Source of the DNA: Phlebiopsis flavidoalba
Taxonomy: Eukaryota; Basidiomycota; Agaricomycetes; Polyporales; Phanerochaetaceae
DNA length: 64,000 nt
Reading direction: 5' to 3'
Assembly: GCA_035772785.1 (NCBI GenBank)
Contig: JAOCPU010000011.1
Location: forward strand, 496,001 to 560,000
In this document: positions 11,901-22,360 of the stretch, piece by piece
Layout: each line of letters opens with the position of its first letter
How positions within the stretch are numbered: position 1 is the stretch's first letter
Made by a program: the position numbers and the translations under genes
Notes under the pieces: generated by a model
Database searches by the model: none
Seen by the model: the letters and a program-made list of their open reading frames with translations, nothing else
What the model was told of the DNA's origin: nothing

Positions 11901-12106
11901 TTCTCCTGGTCGTGCATCTCGCGGAGGTTGCCCATCGAAGAAGAAGGACGGCGAGGGCGGGCCTGCGAGGTGCCGGAGCGGCATGAGCGCGCCTGGCGGG
12001 CGAGCAGCGAGAGAAAGGTCCAGAGCACGTACGCCGCCACCAGAGCAGCGGCGAGAGCACGCACAGGACGGCGGAGCAGGGCATCTGCGGGCTGGGCGTT
12101 CGGCAA
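8920..12106 (-). CDS. Cytochrome P450 monooxygenase, multi-exon, several frame breaks
   Basis: A haem-thiolate monooxygenase, probably anchored in the ER; substrate unknown. From the start at 12106: an N-terminal hydrophobic anchor, a Pro-rich hinge, then the conserved block GNLREMHDQENTNL and AAGHEGLLVVEGEDH. Next come a 12-nt micro-exon encoding RKIL (11587-11598) and SPAFASSHVKSL (exon 11135-11201), then LRDIWLESFATGA from 11040. The I-helix reads KGNETA near 9740 and is followed by an in-frame TAA. The ExxR motif lies in REALRVHAP near 9600. The haem-binding segment contains SCIGY, with Cys at about 9237-9239. The C-terminus (SEPPW...RMRSAPAGH) stops at 8920. Introns are 72 nt (11599-11670) and, unusually, 385 nt (11202-11586); the long one holds a tRNA gene. 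Frame breaks near the I-helix and haem loop may be sequencing error or a pseudogene. Confidence 0.85.
11391..11395 (-). terminator. RNA polymerase III T-run terminator of tRNA-His
   Basis: Five T residues on the minus strand begin four bases after the tRNA 3' end, a typical pol III stop. This supports independent transcription of the nested tRNA. Confidence 0.75.
11399..11481 (-). tRNA. tRNA-His (GTG anticodon) with an 11-nt intron
   Basis: The minus strand folds into a complete cloverleaf. The acceptor arms GTCCTTG and CTGGGAC pair over 7 bp with one G-U. The D-arm is GATT-AGTGGTTA-GATC. The anticodon stem TCACG/CGTGA encloses TTGTGG plus an extra CTCCCACAATT before the last loop base, so an intron lies one base 3' of the GTG anticodon as in nuclear tRNAs. 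The T-arm is GGAGG-CTCGAAT-CCTCC, including a B-box-like GGCTCGAATCC. The discriminator is A and the base before position 1 is G, as expected for tRNA-His. The gene lies inside a P450 intron on the same strand. Confidence 0.93.
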
Positions 12107-14436
12107 GTATTGCGAGGTCTAGGAAACGACACGAGAGCTGGAGGCCTGCTCGAGCGGGGTGTTCCCAGGGGTGTGCGTGTGCGGAGGGGACCCTGGGTCT
12201 TAGGCGTGTTTCATGAAAAAGGGCAAGGAGGGGAGGCGGGGGGCACTGGCTGTGAGGCGCATCGTTTGCTGGATCGGATGGTTGCCCTTTGAAAAGCAAG
12301 CTGGGAGACGGAAACCGGCTGGCCCATCAGCCACTGCTTTGCTTGACCGTGCGGAAGATCTTCTTCATTGACCTCCACCGAGATCACCGACATGCCCGCC
12401 CCAAGCCACCCGGCAAGTAGAAATACCTGCGGCCCGCTCGCCGTCTCTGGATGGGCCCACATCCCCTCTTTGGCTTGCAGATGCCATGCTGACGCTGGTC
12501 ATAAGGATCGCATGCAGGCCCCGTTCAAAAAACACCACCAGAACAAGTCTTGCCATATCGTCTCACGGCACGTCTCTGCGGTGGTATGTACGTCAATCAT
12601 CAGCTTACCTGATATCCTCCGAGTACTTTGTCGTCTCACGGACTCTAGAGCGGCACGCATAACGTGTGGCGCTCCAGGCCCTCGCGCTATCATCCTATTG
12701 TCAGTCCCACAAACGCGTCAAGAGGACTCATGTGCTCTCCTTCTTTCTCGAACGCGTTCTCGGGATGTCCGTAAACGGGTACAGATGATCAGGCCTATCC
12801 GTGTACCTCCTATGCCCCCTTGTGGCGTCTGTGCTCTCTCCCGGCGATCTCGGCGGCGATTGCCAATAAACCTTTTCGCACCGTACCTGGACATACAGTC
12901 GCGCGCGTGCACCCCAGGGGCAGAGGACTCGGCCGTATCGCCAAACCACACGTCACCTAGAAGTTACTGGACAAACCGAGTGGCCATCCCGCAATAACGC
13001 TGCACCACCTGCGGTCCGGACCACGTCGTGCTCGGACTCCTCGTGCATGTACACGATGTTTCTTCCTGAAGCTTGAAATTTAATGGGCGGACCGCCGCGA
13101 TTATTTATCGTGCTTATGTGCTGTTCGAAGTCGTGGTATAACTAATGGTGTTCTAGCTACGCAATCGTCTAAAGGTCCCGATAAACACGGCTATATCTGA
13201 CAGCGGCGAGGTCCTCCCACGAAATGAACATCGCGATGTTCTTGCTGATAAGTCTTCATTTTTTGACCCTCCAAAGGTACCACTCGAGTAAGATGGTTCT
13301 AAAAAGTACCATATCTACCAAGCTCCTATCCACCTCCCAGCCGGAATGTTAAGCCAGTACCATGCTAAGACGATGCAAAACAACACCACGGAGCTATGAC
13401 TATAGGTGTGAATTAGCCTCGACGATTCTAGGGAGCGCATATGCTGTTCGTGCTTTTCTGAAATGCTTTCTCGCCCATAGTTTTCGGTTTCCCTTTTCCA
13501 AACCCCGTCTGTCAATCCCCCTTGCCCATTTCAGTAGAGCTCGCAGAGGAATATTGAAACTTGACCCGGCGGGATTGCTTCGGACGTGGACTCTCGCTCG
13601 CAACTTAAGTTTCAACTTACATAAGGTCTGCCTAGGGGCTAGGCAGCGAAGCTGTCCGCGCTCTGCCTCGAGGGGCTAGCCTAGGAAGACTATGCGACTC
13701 CTCCAGCCGTTACAGCGAGTGCTAGTAGGCCTGGTTCAAGTTCGCACTAAGGCACCGCAACCATCAGCCAACAAAGACTCGGAGGTGCGGTGGTGGGCGG
13801 ACCACGTGCCTCACGAGCGAACGGCGGGCGTTACGTAATAGGGTCCAGTGCAGCGCTGTCACAACGCGAGAACCTACCCAGACCTATCCTCATAGTACTT
13901 ACTCTACTCTTAGAACATGAAGTGCACTCATCGGAGCGAGAGTAACGAAGACTGCAGCGGTGCTTTGTCTTCTCTTGTCTCTGTCCTAGTCCGTCGTCAG
14001 TACCGTTCTGAAAATCATGCCTTGTCTTCTAATGCCCGGCGTCTTGTCAATGTCACGAAAGTCCACGCTCCTTCCTAGGACCTTAGCAGTACATTTCAGT
14101 TGAAATAGCGCATATTGGGTCGGATCATTGCTTTGACTCTAGTCTTATCGTCCAATGGATGAACGACGACAGTGTTTTGAAGCCTATAAAGCCCACGGAA
14201 AGTCGCTGCTCCGCGGCACAGTGTGGGAATCGTGGACCCACAAGACCAAGCGCAAGCCAAATAAATGCCCCGCCTATACAAAGTCACCGATGGGCATTGT
14301 TTCTGCGGTCGCTTGGGCAAATGAATAAATAGCTTTGCCTCGCATTGCACCGTAACGCACGCCCCCAACCTGTAACTTCCATAGTGAGTCTACCGGTCTT
14401 TATCGTATCACGCTGGCGAAGCATACTAGCACACCA
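12107..14436. other. 2.3 kb intergenic region without a recognised gene
   Basis: This separates the P450 start from the F-box-like gene. The part next to the P450 is its likely promoter. A minus-strand frame around 12300-12460 contains FLLAGWLGAGMSVISVEV and continues in another frame to about 12560; it could be a remnant but matches no family I recognise. An imperfect inverted repeat of about 55 bp occurs at 13629-13684 (CCTAGGGGCTAGGC ... GGGGCTAGCCTAGG). Confidence 0.45.
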
Positions 14437-16076
14437 TTGATAGGACATTCATCTTCAGCAATGCACTTGGATCTACCACCAGCGAGCCATCGCATTCCAG
14501 CGGAAATCGTCGCTTACATCCAGACCCTTATCCTACCGGAGGGTCCACCACCTGAAATTGATTCTACCGCAGTTTCTCGTGATCACCACAGGCTTTCAGC
14601 TCTGTGTGTAAATATTGGGCAGAGCTGAATCGACCGACGGCATTCGAATGCATTACTATACGAAGCGGATCGCACCTGGATCGTCTCCTGGAACTCCTGC
14701 CATCCTGCTCCCTCGTCACTCCCACACTCACACAGTGCGTTCGATATGTCACCGTCGAAGATTCCCATCAGGGCCTTCACCGCCGAGGGGTGCCATGGTT
14801 CCATCGCGTCCAAAGCATATTTCGCTACCTTCCGCGCGCAGACGTCAAGTTGGCAGTCGTATCACTATGTGACTTTGCCAAACCAATTCGGTCTATACGC
14901 CAAGATACTCCTCGCTTCATTCCCGGTACTCTCAACAACTTCTCGAAATTGGCTCTCACTACAGTCAAGTTTTCCCAGCGTTCCCGACCTTCTTCAGGCC
15001 ATACGAGATCTGCCTAGCCTATCAGAGCTGTCCTGCATTTGACGTCACCTTCACGGATCCAAACATTCTCAGTCTGGAGAACGCCCGTCCGACTACGAGA
15101 AGGAAGTCTGCGGCCGGCAAGTACACCATCGAGGTGTCACATACCAAGCAGTGGGTGTTGAACAACGGACGTTTGTGCTACGTGCTCTCCGGCGCACTAT
15201 GTCCTGAAACTATCCAGGCCAGTCCCCGAGAATGGGCCATCTTCAAGACAACTTGTCTCTCGGAACGCGTTGGATTTAGATGGAAAGAGTATGGGGAGCT
15301 ATCGGAGCAAGAACGTGAGTCGATTGCTGCTGTACCTTAGGTGCTGGCTGATTGCTGTGGAATACCTTGCTGATGAATGTCTAGTTAATAATCCAGCCTC
15401 AAGCGATATCTTTCGGCAGCAGATCCGCCAAGATTTTTATGGGAATATATGGCGGTGAAGTGCCCTGTATTGTCCTGCGCTGGTCACGTCTCGACTCGCC
15501 GGGTGGTGATGGCCAGGACAACATGAGACAGTGGTATTGCTCAATCTTCACCTCCGTCGTCTCTGAACATCGTCAGGACTACCCTCTCGTGCTTGCAGTT
15601 GATCCCGAAGCCAATTATGATTCCGAATATCTCATACTGACCAACACTTGGTCTAAATTGAAGGGTTCTGGCGTAACTCGCACTGGCACAATATACATGT
15701 ACTACACCACAGAACTAAAGGCCCCACCTAGCTTTTCGGTCCTAACGCCCGAAAGTTCTAAGGGCTTCGTCCATAGAGACCCGCCCATCAAGAAAGACGA
15801 CGGGTGGAAGTACATCGTTGACGGCAACACCGTCACTTTGAACTTTGTCGAGCTGTGCAGACTCGCGCTGTTCAGATCAGAAGAAGAACGGTTGAGCTAC
15901 CTACGCGAGGCCCTAGCCTCGAAGTGGCTCGGCGATCCTTCTCTTGAACCCCAAGTGAGAAATCTCAGCGATTCCACATTGAATGTGTTACACGAGGCTC
16001 ACGTTAATTACAGCGCTTCCGTGATTGGCGTAAGGCACAAGAAACGAAAAAACTGGCTCGACAGAGCTGTGCTTGA
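14437..16076 (+). CDS. F-box-like protein (basidiomycete expansion type), frameshifted
   Basis: Begins with MHLDLPP and an F-box-like segment (RIPAEIVAYIQTLIL), followed in a shifted frame by VCKYWAELNRPTAFECITI, the usual second half of fungal F-box-like domains. LRR-like text follows (DLLQAIRDLPSLSELSCIDV). A first exon ends near 15314 (CAAGAAC|GTGAGT) and a second begins near 15380, running through GEVPCIVLRWSRLDSPGG and DDGWKYIVDGNTVTLNF. A probable last intron of 59 nt (15955-16013) gives a short terminal exon stopping at 16076; read through unspliced, the frame stays open to 16230. F-box proteins usually recruit substrates to SCF ubiquitin ligases, but no substrate can be inferred. The C-terminal half is not a domain I recognise. 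Three further copies of the intron-bearing 3' end follow. Confidence 0.55.
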
Positions 16077-16550
16077 AGCCAAGGTGAGAAGTTTTCATTT
16101 CAGCGATTCCACATTGGATGTGCTACAAGAGGCTCACGGCGTCGATTACAGTGCACCTGTGAATGGCCTGAGGCAGAGGAATCGGAAGAAGGGCCCCGTA
16201 AACCTTCTCTTGAATCGGAAGCCCGAGTGAGTAGTTTCAGCGATTCCACATTGAATGTGTTACAAGAGGCTCACATTAATTACAGTGCCCCATCCATCGG
16301 CGTGAGGCAAAACGCGACCCGAGAAATCGGTTCTACGAACTAGTCTCGGAGCCACACGGCCTGCCGAGGGACGATTATTTTCCCTTCTAGAGCGGTTTAA
16401 GCACGTGATGTCACGTGCAGGGTCGAACCTATTCCACGACCCTTCTCTTGAACTCCAAGTGAGAAGCTTCAGCGATTTCACATTGAATGTGTTACAAGAG
16501 GTTCACGTCAATTACAGAGGTCCCGTGGTTGGAGTGAGACACAAAGCCCA
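15937..16550 (+). repeat. Four tandem copies of an intron-bearing module
   Basis: Copies begin at about 15937, 16066, 16204 and 16441. Three start with a TCTCTTGAA-type exon piece; copy 2 has a diverged GTGCTTGAAGCC version. Each continues with GTGAGA or GTGAGT, a core of CAGCGATTYCACATTG, a GGYTCAC branch-point-like word, and TTACAG, then an exon piece resembling GGCGTAAGGCACAAG. The GT-to-AG spans are 59, 68, 59 and 59 nt, the usual intron size here. Spliced, copies 1 and 4 give a short terminal exon with a stop. Unspliced, copies 1 and 2 stay open and look like a repeated peptide (SDSTLNVLQEAH). Confidence 0.8.
16401..16418. promoter_or_regulatory. Double E-box palindrome
   Basis: GCACGTGA and TCACGTGC are perfect 8-bp inverted arms with 2 bp between them, giving two CACGTG cores. 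It sits between repeat copies 3 and 4, about 460 bp beyond the CWF19 3' end. It could bind a bHLH factor of the Cbf1 kind; function is not shown. Confidence 0.35.
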
Positions 16551-16880
16551 TAAAACTGACCCTGTAACCTGCCCCAGGCCCCGAAGAACGGCTTTTAATC
16601 ATCGACTCGAGGCCCAGCAAAGCAAGAAACGCTATATGTAGTCCCAAAACTTAGATTACGAAGGGTCCCGAATGGAGCATTTGTTATGAGGGCGTCTGCT
16701 TGTCTGGCTTGCTGCAGAGAAGGGATCTCATATATCAGCAGTCAATACACGTTTGAACTCAAAAGTGACAAAGAATCAGTCTTGAGATATAAGTCCTCAA
16801 AAATTATAGCCCAGAGAAACTGCGCTCTTGAGCTGAAATTTGCACAAAAGGCTCCGAGCAGGCTTAGCAAAAGGGCTCAT

Positions 16881-19691
16881 TCATGGCGCGCTAAGTAGAT
16901 GGGTTATCACAGCTGTCGTTCGATCATAACCAGTCCAGTCAAAAACTTGTCGTACACCTTCTTGAAATCTACCCGCTCTTTCCCCTTGTTAAAACGGAAA
17001 TCGATCTTGCGCGGATGCCGCCCACTTGCGAGGTTCAACTTCAAGCACATTACCAATGATCTCAGCAGCGAAATATCTGGGCCATGTTGTCAGTGCTACA
17101 GTGTGTCGTCGCCCACAAAGGCACGAACCTTGGAAATTTCGCCTCCACCCCTGGCACCTTCGTCAATTGCGCCGTCCTCGCACGGACTGACATCGGCGGC
17201 TTTCACCAGTCCCTTCGATGACATGTCCGAAGCCGTTCTCATCCCTTGTAGTCAAACTGAACCATGAAGTACGGGAGATTTGGTACCATCGATCGCCTGA
17301 AGCCGCCTTTGCGTTGGCTGAAGTCGATGAGCTTCTTGTGTTGTGACCATTCGGTCTCCGACATGAGGATGGATTCGCGGAAGTATGCAGGGATCTCTTC
17401 AAACTGCGCCCAGGGCAGAGGCACGCATTCGATTGCATGTGTGAGTCTTCTGGTATTTGAGGTTGATGACGGTCTCGTAGAAGACAGTCCCTTTGTCGTC
17501 TTCAGCGTACATGCGCATCAAACATTTCATGAAGTTCTATGATAGCGATTGAATAAGCATTTTCCGTGATAGATAAATGTACGCATGAGCATACCTTTAC
17601 TTCATCCCAGACGTCGTCGTCAGCCTCGAGCATGGTCAAATGATGTTGTATCGGCACAATGAGACAATGTCCTTCGACAAGCTCTTCATTCAGCGTACAG
17701 GATAGATACGCGCGATGTGCCCATCGCGATGACTGGAGCCTTGGGCGGGTGAGTCGTCTTCGCCATAACACATTTGTACAAGTCGCAAGAACTTGTTGCG
17801 TCTTCTTTGTAGTCTATTTGGATTGTCACTCCTCGAACAGAGCAAAACATAGCTGACAAAACACACCGTTGATAGCGAATTGCCGCTTCATAGCGTCGGA
17901 GCGCATCTTCTTACGGCCCAGTCTCTCCGCGTTGTCGTCCATGTAATCCAAATTAGCCTGGAAGCCGCCATCCGTAGCAATGGCCTTGGCAAACTCCATG
18001 TCGAGATTTTTCTGGTCTGCCGCACCAGCGTTAAAGCGTTCTTGCCGCAACATCTCACCTAGGGTGATTTCGTCGTCGTCATCTGCATTAATTCGGACAA
18101 GCTCTCCTGTCTTAGGGTCTCTCGTCTCGACCTGGACCGAATAGTCCATCAGTATGGTCAACGGATAATATGAGGATACTCACGTATTGCTTTCTTTTTC
18201 CGATTCCCCGGGGAGGAGCGGCGCATCATCCTTTCCTTGTCCAACATCATACAGCCTTCCACTTGCGTCTAGCGTCGGTAGGACTTGAACTTCTGTATCC
18301 CCGCCTTCGTCCTGCACCGTGTTTGCCTTCCGCAGCTCCTCTTCATACTCCGTCTCCAACGTATCGGCATTTGGAGCGCTCATAAGCTTTGCTCTGAGCA
18401 CCTTTGCTTGCAGTTTGTTCAGAGACGATGGTGACAACGCGCGGGTGCGTGCTTGGGTTCGTATTGCACCGGTCGGTGTCATGACGGAGGGTATGGAGGG
18501 TGTGTGCGCCAGCCTGAGCAAGAGTGGACGCTCTGCCTCCTTGTGAGGGGAGACGCAGCGAGTCGAAACCTTTCACGCGGCGCTCGTCCTGCATCGCCCG
18601 GCGCAGGAGATGGCGTTGAGGGGCGTGTTCGCGCCCAGGTCGGGTCGACGGAATGAGGAGCTCCGGCTGGAGGCCCACTGGCGGCGAAGTCGGTGAACAT
18701 GAGCCTTTCTTCGCTTCCGGCTCCTTCCCTTTCATCCTTGAGGCTGGAGTCTTACCAGCACGCTTGCCTTCGCGCTCAGTTCCAGTATCCGTCGTTCCTC
18801 CCTAGCCTCCTCAAATGCCTTCAAGAGCCAAAAACACGGTCGACCGCAACTTCCTCGACAATCTGACTACCTTCTTCTCAGGACCTCTTCAGCCGTCTCG
18901 AATTACCGGCGAAGTTTCATTATCATCATACGCCATGAAGAGCCTGGACCACCCGGGACAATAGCTTTGGGTGCAGGCGTTTCGTATTCGTCCAGACTTT
19001 GCCCCTCACGAGACCCGCGTTGAGCTCTCTATGACTGACTTTTGGCTATAGTCTAGTGAGCGACGCGCGGACAAGGGATACATGCGACTCTACACACCTC
19101 GGCAGTGGGGGTCGGGCATGGGCTGCTTCTTCTTGTGTTCCGTACCTAGGCTCGAGAAAAAGTCCACGGTCCCGCCCATAGTGCGACTGCCAGACGGAGC
19201 GTCCCCGTAGCCTTCTGTCAGGGATTCGTCGTGCTCCACTGCCCCTCTCGTACGCAATGAAGCATTGGGCACCGTCGGAGGTGCGGTTGGTTCCAGCATC
19301 CAATCATCACGCTTCAAAGTGGACTCGGCTGCGACTGCATTGGGTGGATGTGGATCACCCGTGAGTGCCTCAGCCCGAGACGTAAGCTTGAGGCTCTCCG
19401 CAGTTGGTATATTGGTGGCAAGGGGCTATTACTCTGTGTGAGTTAGCGTCGACGGTCCAACGCATGGACACACCTTACGATTTCTCCGTCTAAGTCAATG
19501 TTCTTTTCCTCCCACATATCATCCTCGTTTACATCTTCGTCCACGATTCTTGTCTCCCCCTTGGATCTCTTCTCCTTGCGCTTCTTCGAGGAGCCTTCGT
19601 CACGGTCCTTATGTCGCTTCTTGCGTTTGTGCTCATGGTTGCCGCTTGCATCGTGTGACCTCTTGTGTTTGGATGACTGTTTCGTTTTCAT
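16881..19691 (-). CDS. CWF19: CWF19-like spliceosome-associated protein (CwfJ domains)
   Basis: A late-spliceosome protein of the Cwf19/CWF19L2 family, linked to intron-lariat turnover. The start at 19691 gives a Lys/Arg-rich basic N-terminus, then the acidic DEDVNEDDMWEEKNIDLDGE block and KRDDWMLEPTAPPT. The middle holds LQAKVLRAKLMSAP and TRDPKTGELVRINADDDDE with GEMLRQERFNAGAADQK. The CwfJ C-terminal domain 1 has an HIT-like GHCLIVPIQHH. Domain 2 contains PLPWAQFEEIPAYFRE and KKLIDFSQRKGGFR. The true C-terminus (KFDWTGYDRT) requires correcting an extra T in a TTTTT run and then stops at 16881. Five or more introns, the usual size. It lies head-to-tail behind POLA2 with about 220 bp between. 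Confidence 0.93.
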
Positions 19692-19914
19692 CACGTCCCA
19701 TAGTGCGCGTAAGATTATAAGAGAGAAAGGTGATCTCTTCTCAGAGGAAACAGGGCCAGGGGACCGAGGAAGAACAGTTGCAAGCTGCCAGGGCCGCTGG
19801 CTCGACGTCACATTTGTTAAGCGCCAGTGTAGGGAACATGTTCATTTGACGATCATAAGTATGTACGAGGTATCGTATAGTCACGCATAACTATCAGTAT
19901 GTGATATAGTATGT

Positions 19915-22130
19915 TTACTCTGCATGTTTGCTCATGTCTATCTGTTGCTCTGTATGTTTACTCATGTTTATCTGTGTCACCTTGCCATTCTCAACCCGTA
20001 GGTTTGTATAAGAACCCTTCGAGGCGGAAGACGGGATTGACGAACAAAGTCTCATCGATGATCTGAAAGTATGTACAAGTCGTGTCAATGAGGATGCCAT
20101 AAGTCAGGAGCAGCATACCTTGTGAAATTGTTTCAGTTTGCTGGGCAGAACGATGATCGACGGCGCAGCAGCGTCGATGCCGTTCTCACCAATGAGACGG
20201 AGTCCCTCTGAGTGAGAGACATCCAAGTTCACTTCGTGCACCAAGTCAAGCGGTGGGGGAATATTGGATAAAAACTTCGCAATGCTCAGTCCATATCAGA
20301 CCCCGGAAGGATCGGAAAGGACGAACCTTCTCTGCTCAAGCACATGTCGGCAAAGCTTGGCCATTGAGTCGCTAACAACGGTCTCATTCTCAGAAGGCGG
20401 CAGAGGGTTGATTTCAGACATGGGTTTGACGAGCACTTCCTTGCGCAGGTGGAACAGGACATCCACGCTTGACACCGCAAACGATATGTCGTTTAAAGCG
20501 AACCGACAGGGATTAGGCAGTGAGTATATTCGCTGGAGAGTTGCTCAGTCTACTTTTTAATGAAGTTAGGGAGCACGAACCGCATCGTCAAAGATAGTCG
20601 CGCCGAATTCGGCTTGTGGGAAGGCAGCATGATCGCTCACCAGATCACATACACTTGGCACCACAAGAACACTTGTTCCTGGTAGAGAATCGAGTAGTTG
20701 TGAAAGCGGTTCGGCAATCTTCGAACGGAATAGCTCTGTGGGCTGTGTGTCAATGTCTCCTGTTTTTATTGAAATATGGTTCCAATCGATGAACGGTCCA
20801 GTCTACATCGACGTTATGTCAGCCCCCGGGGTTTAAAAGCGAGGACGTACAAGAAGTATTATGTCAGGCCTCTCTGTCCTCCACTTTTCCAGGAGTGCCT
20901 GCCAAGGCTCATATTTCAAGTTGCTTTCTGGCGTGAATGGCCCAGAAGCAATGGATACAGTGAATGAGGATGGGTCGTCCATACTTGAACTTGGTGTCGG
21001 CAATGGCGGTAACTGGGCGCAGACTTGAGTCAAGTGAAGCAACTCATACGAGTGTGCGGCCATGCGTACCGGGAGGGACCTCTGTGACGTTGAACCAGCC
21101 GCCTCCACCATTATTTCCCCGTAATGCCACAATAGCACCAGGGAAGAAAACCCCTGCTCCACCAATCCCCTTCTTGGCCCCGCGCAGGCGAACGTTGGGA
21201 TCGAACTTGAGAGTTGTTCTGCTTCCCGAGCCTATCGCGCGAGATGCCTCTATAGAGAGCGATTGTTTCGTTCAATTTTGCATGGGTGGCCGAGATGGAG
21301 TCAGAGTCAAAGGTGATTCGACCAACGACGGTCACTTCTTCCTGTCCAAGGCTGGTGAGCGTAAAACATTGCCGATCAACTATAGTTTTACCTCAGTAGA
21401 TGCCGCTGGATCCCCTAATTCATCGACTTGGTAGAAGGCTTGAACTAGTTCGGCCATCTCATCTATTTTGATCGTCCAGAGCTACGGCTGGGCTGAATAT
21501 CCGACCTCGGGGCGGCAAGAGATAGGGTACATACCACCACTGCGTTCCAGAATCCTCTCGTACATGTATTTATCTATTCGCTCCTCAATGTTCTAGTATC
21601 GCACCGACAGGATGAAAATGTAAGACGTACATTCTCTCCTTTCTGGTCGAGACACTCTAACTTTGCTAGGTCTTGCCATGGCAGAGCTCGAGCCCCAGAT
21701 CTGCTCCTTCTTCGGTTCCAATTTGATACCGGGTACAGATCGACCCAGCAGGCCTAAATTACGCGACATGGGCCCACTGAGAGCTGCCCTTCCCAGTTGA
21801 GGCTGCTTTTTGTTCTGTGTTTTCGGTGCCTTGCATGGTTGTCTCGTTGCAGCTGTTTCTCGCAGTGATGTAATAGTGTCGTGGGTGAATTGAGTCATCT
21901 TCGGCCGGTTATTAAACTTTATGACTTCCCATTTCCAGTACAGCTGAGGTCCATCCAGATTGTAGTGCTTGCACAGTTCAAACGCCTACACACATTTCGC
22001 CATGAGTTCACTTCTTTCAGGGGTATGAGAGTAATAAGAGAGACATCACATTCTGGGACAAGTGAGTGTCATCAATTTCATCCTTGAAGGTCTTCTTTAT
22101 CTGCTCCTCTAAGTCCCCTGGTGCGTTCAT
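19915..22130 (-). CDS. POLA2: DNA polymerase alpha subunit B (Pol12/POLA2)
   Basis: The B subunit of the DNA polymerase alpha-primase complex, needed to start replication. It begins MNAPGDLEEQIKKTFKDE at 22130. A linker (LGRAALSGPMSRNLGLLGRS), the OB-fold region (VVGRITFDSDSISATHAKL), then the inactive phosphoesterase domain follow: TVSIASGPFTPESNLKYEPW, WRTERPDIILL, then VVPSVCDLVSDHAAFPQ and VLPSKLKQF in other frames. The last frame stops at 19915 after a duplicated MSKHTE/MSKHAE tail. At least five introns; several frame breaks near exon ends. An MCB-like box lies about 33 bp upstream of the start. Identification is firm; the exact C-terminus is not. Confidence 0.93.
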
Positions 22131-22162
22131 GATGAAACAAGGTGGTTGGTGCGGTCGACGTG

Positions 22163-22168
22163 ACGCGT
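22163..22168. promoter_or_regulatory. MCB-like box (ACGCGT) upstream of POLA2
   Basis: The sequence TGACGCGTCG contains the palindromic MCB core bound by the MBF (Mbp1/Swi6) factor of fungi. It lies 33 bp before the POLA2 start codon, and DNA polymerase alpha genes are classical MBF targets. The link is inferred from position and gene class. Confidence 0.5.
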
Positions 22169-22360
22169 CGTCGAAACTCGAGACACGTTCAGTCGTCACG
22201 AACATGTCACATATTGATGAATCCGTGACTTGTCGACTTGACTTCTTACAGTGCTCATGACGTCCACCACAGACGACTGTGAGAGAAACGCCTCATGCGA
22301 GCGTGCCCTTGACTCCGTCATCCTCCGCTGGGACAGCTTCGATACTGTTTATTAGAGACC

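Noticed and set aside
13629..13684. Imperfect 55-bp inverted repeat CCTAGGGGCTAGGC...GGGGCTAGCCTAGG
   Set aside because: Short, imperfect and single; no associated gene or second copy, so recorded only inside the intergenic entry.
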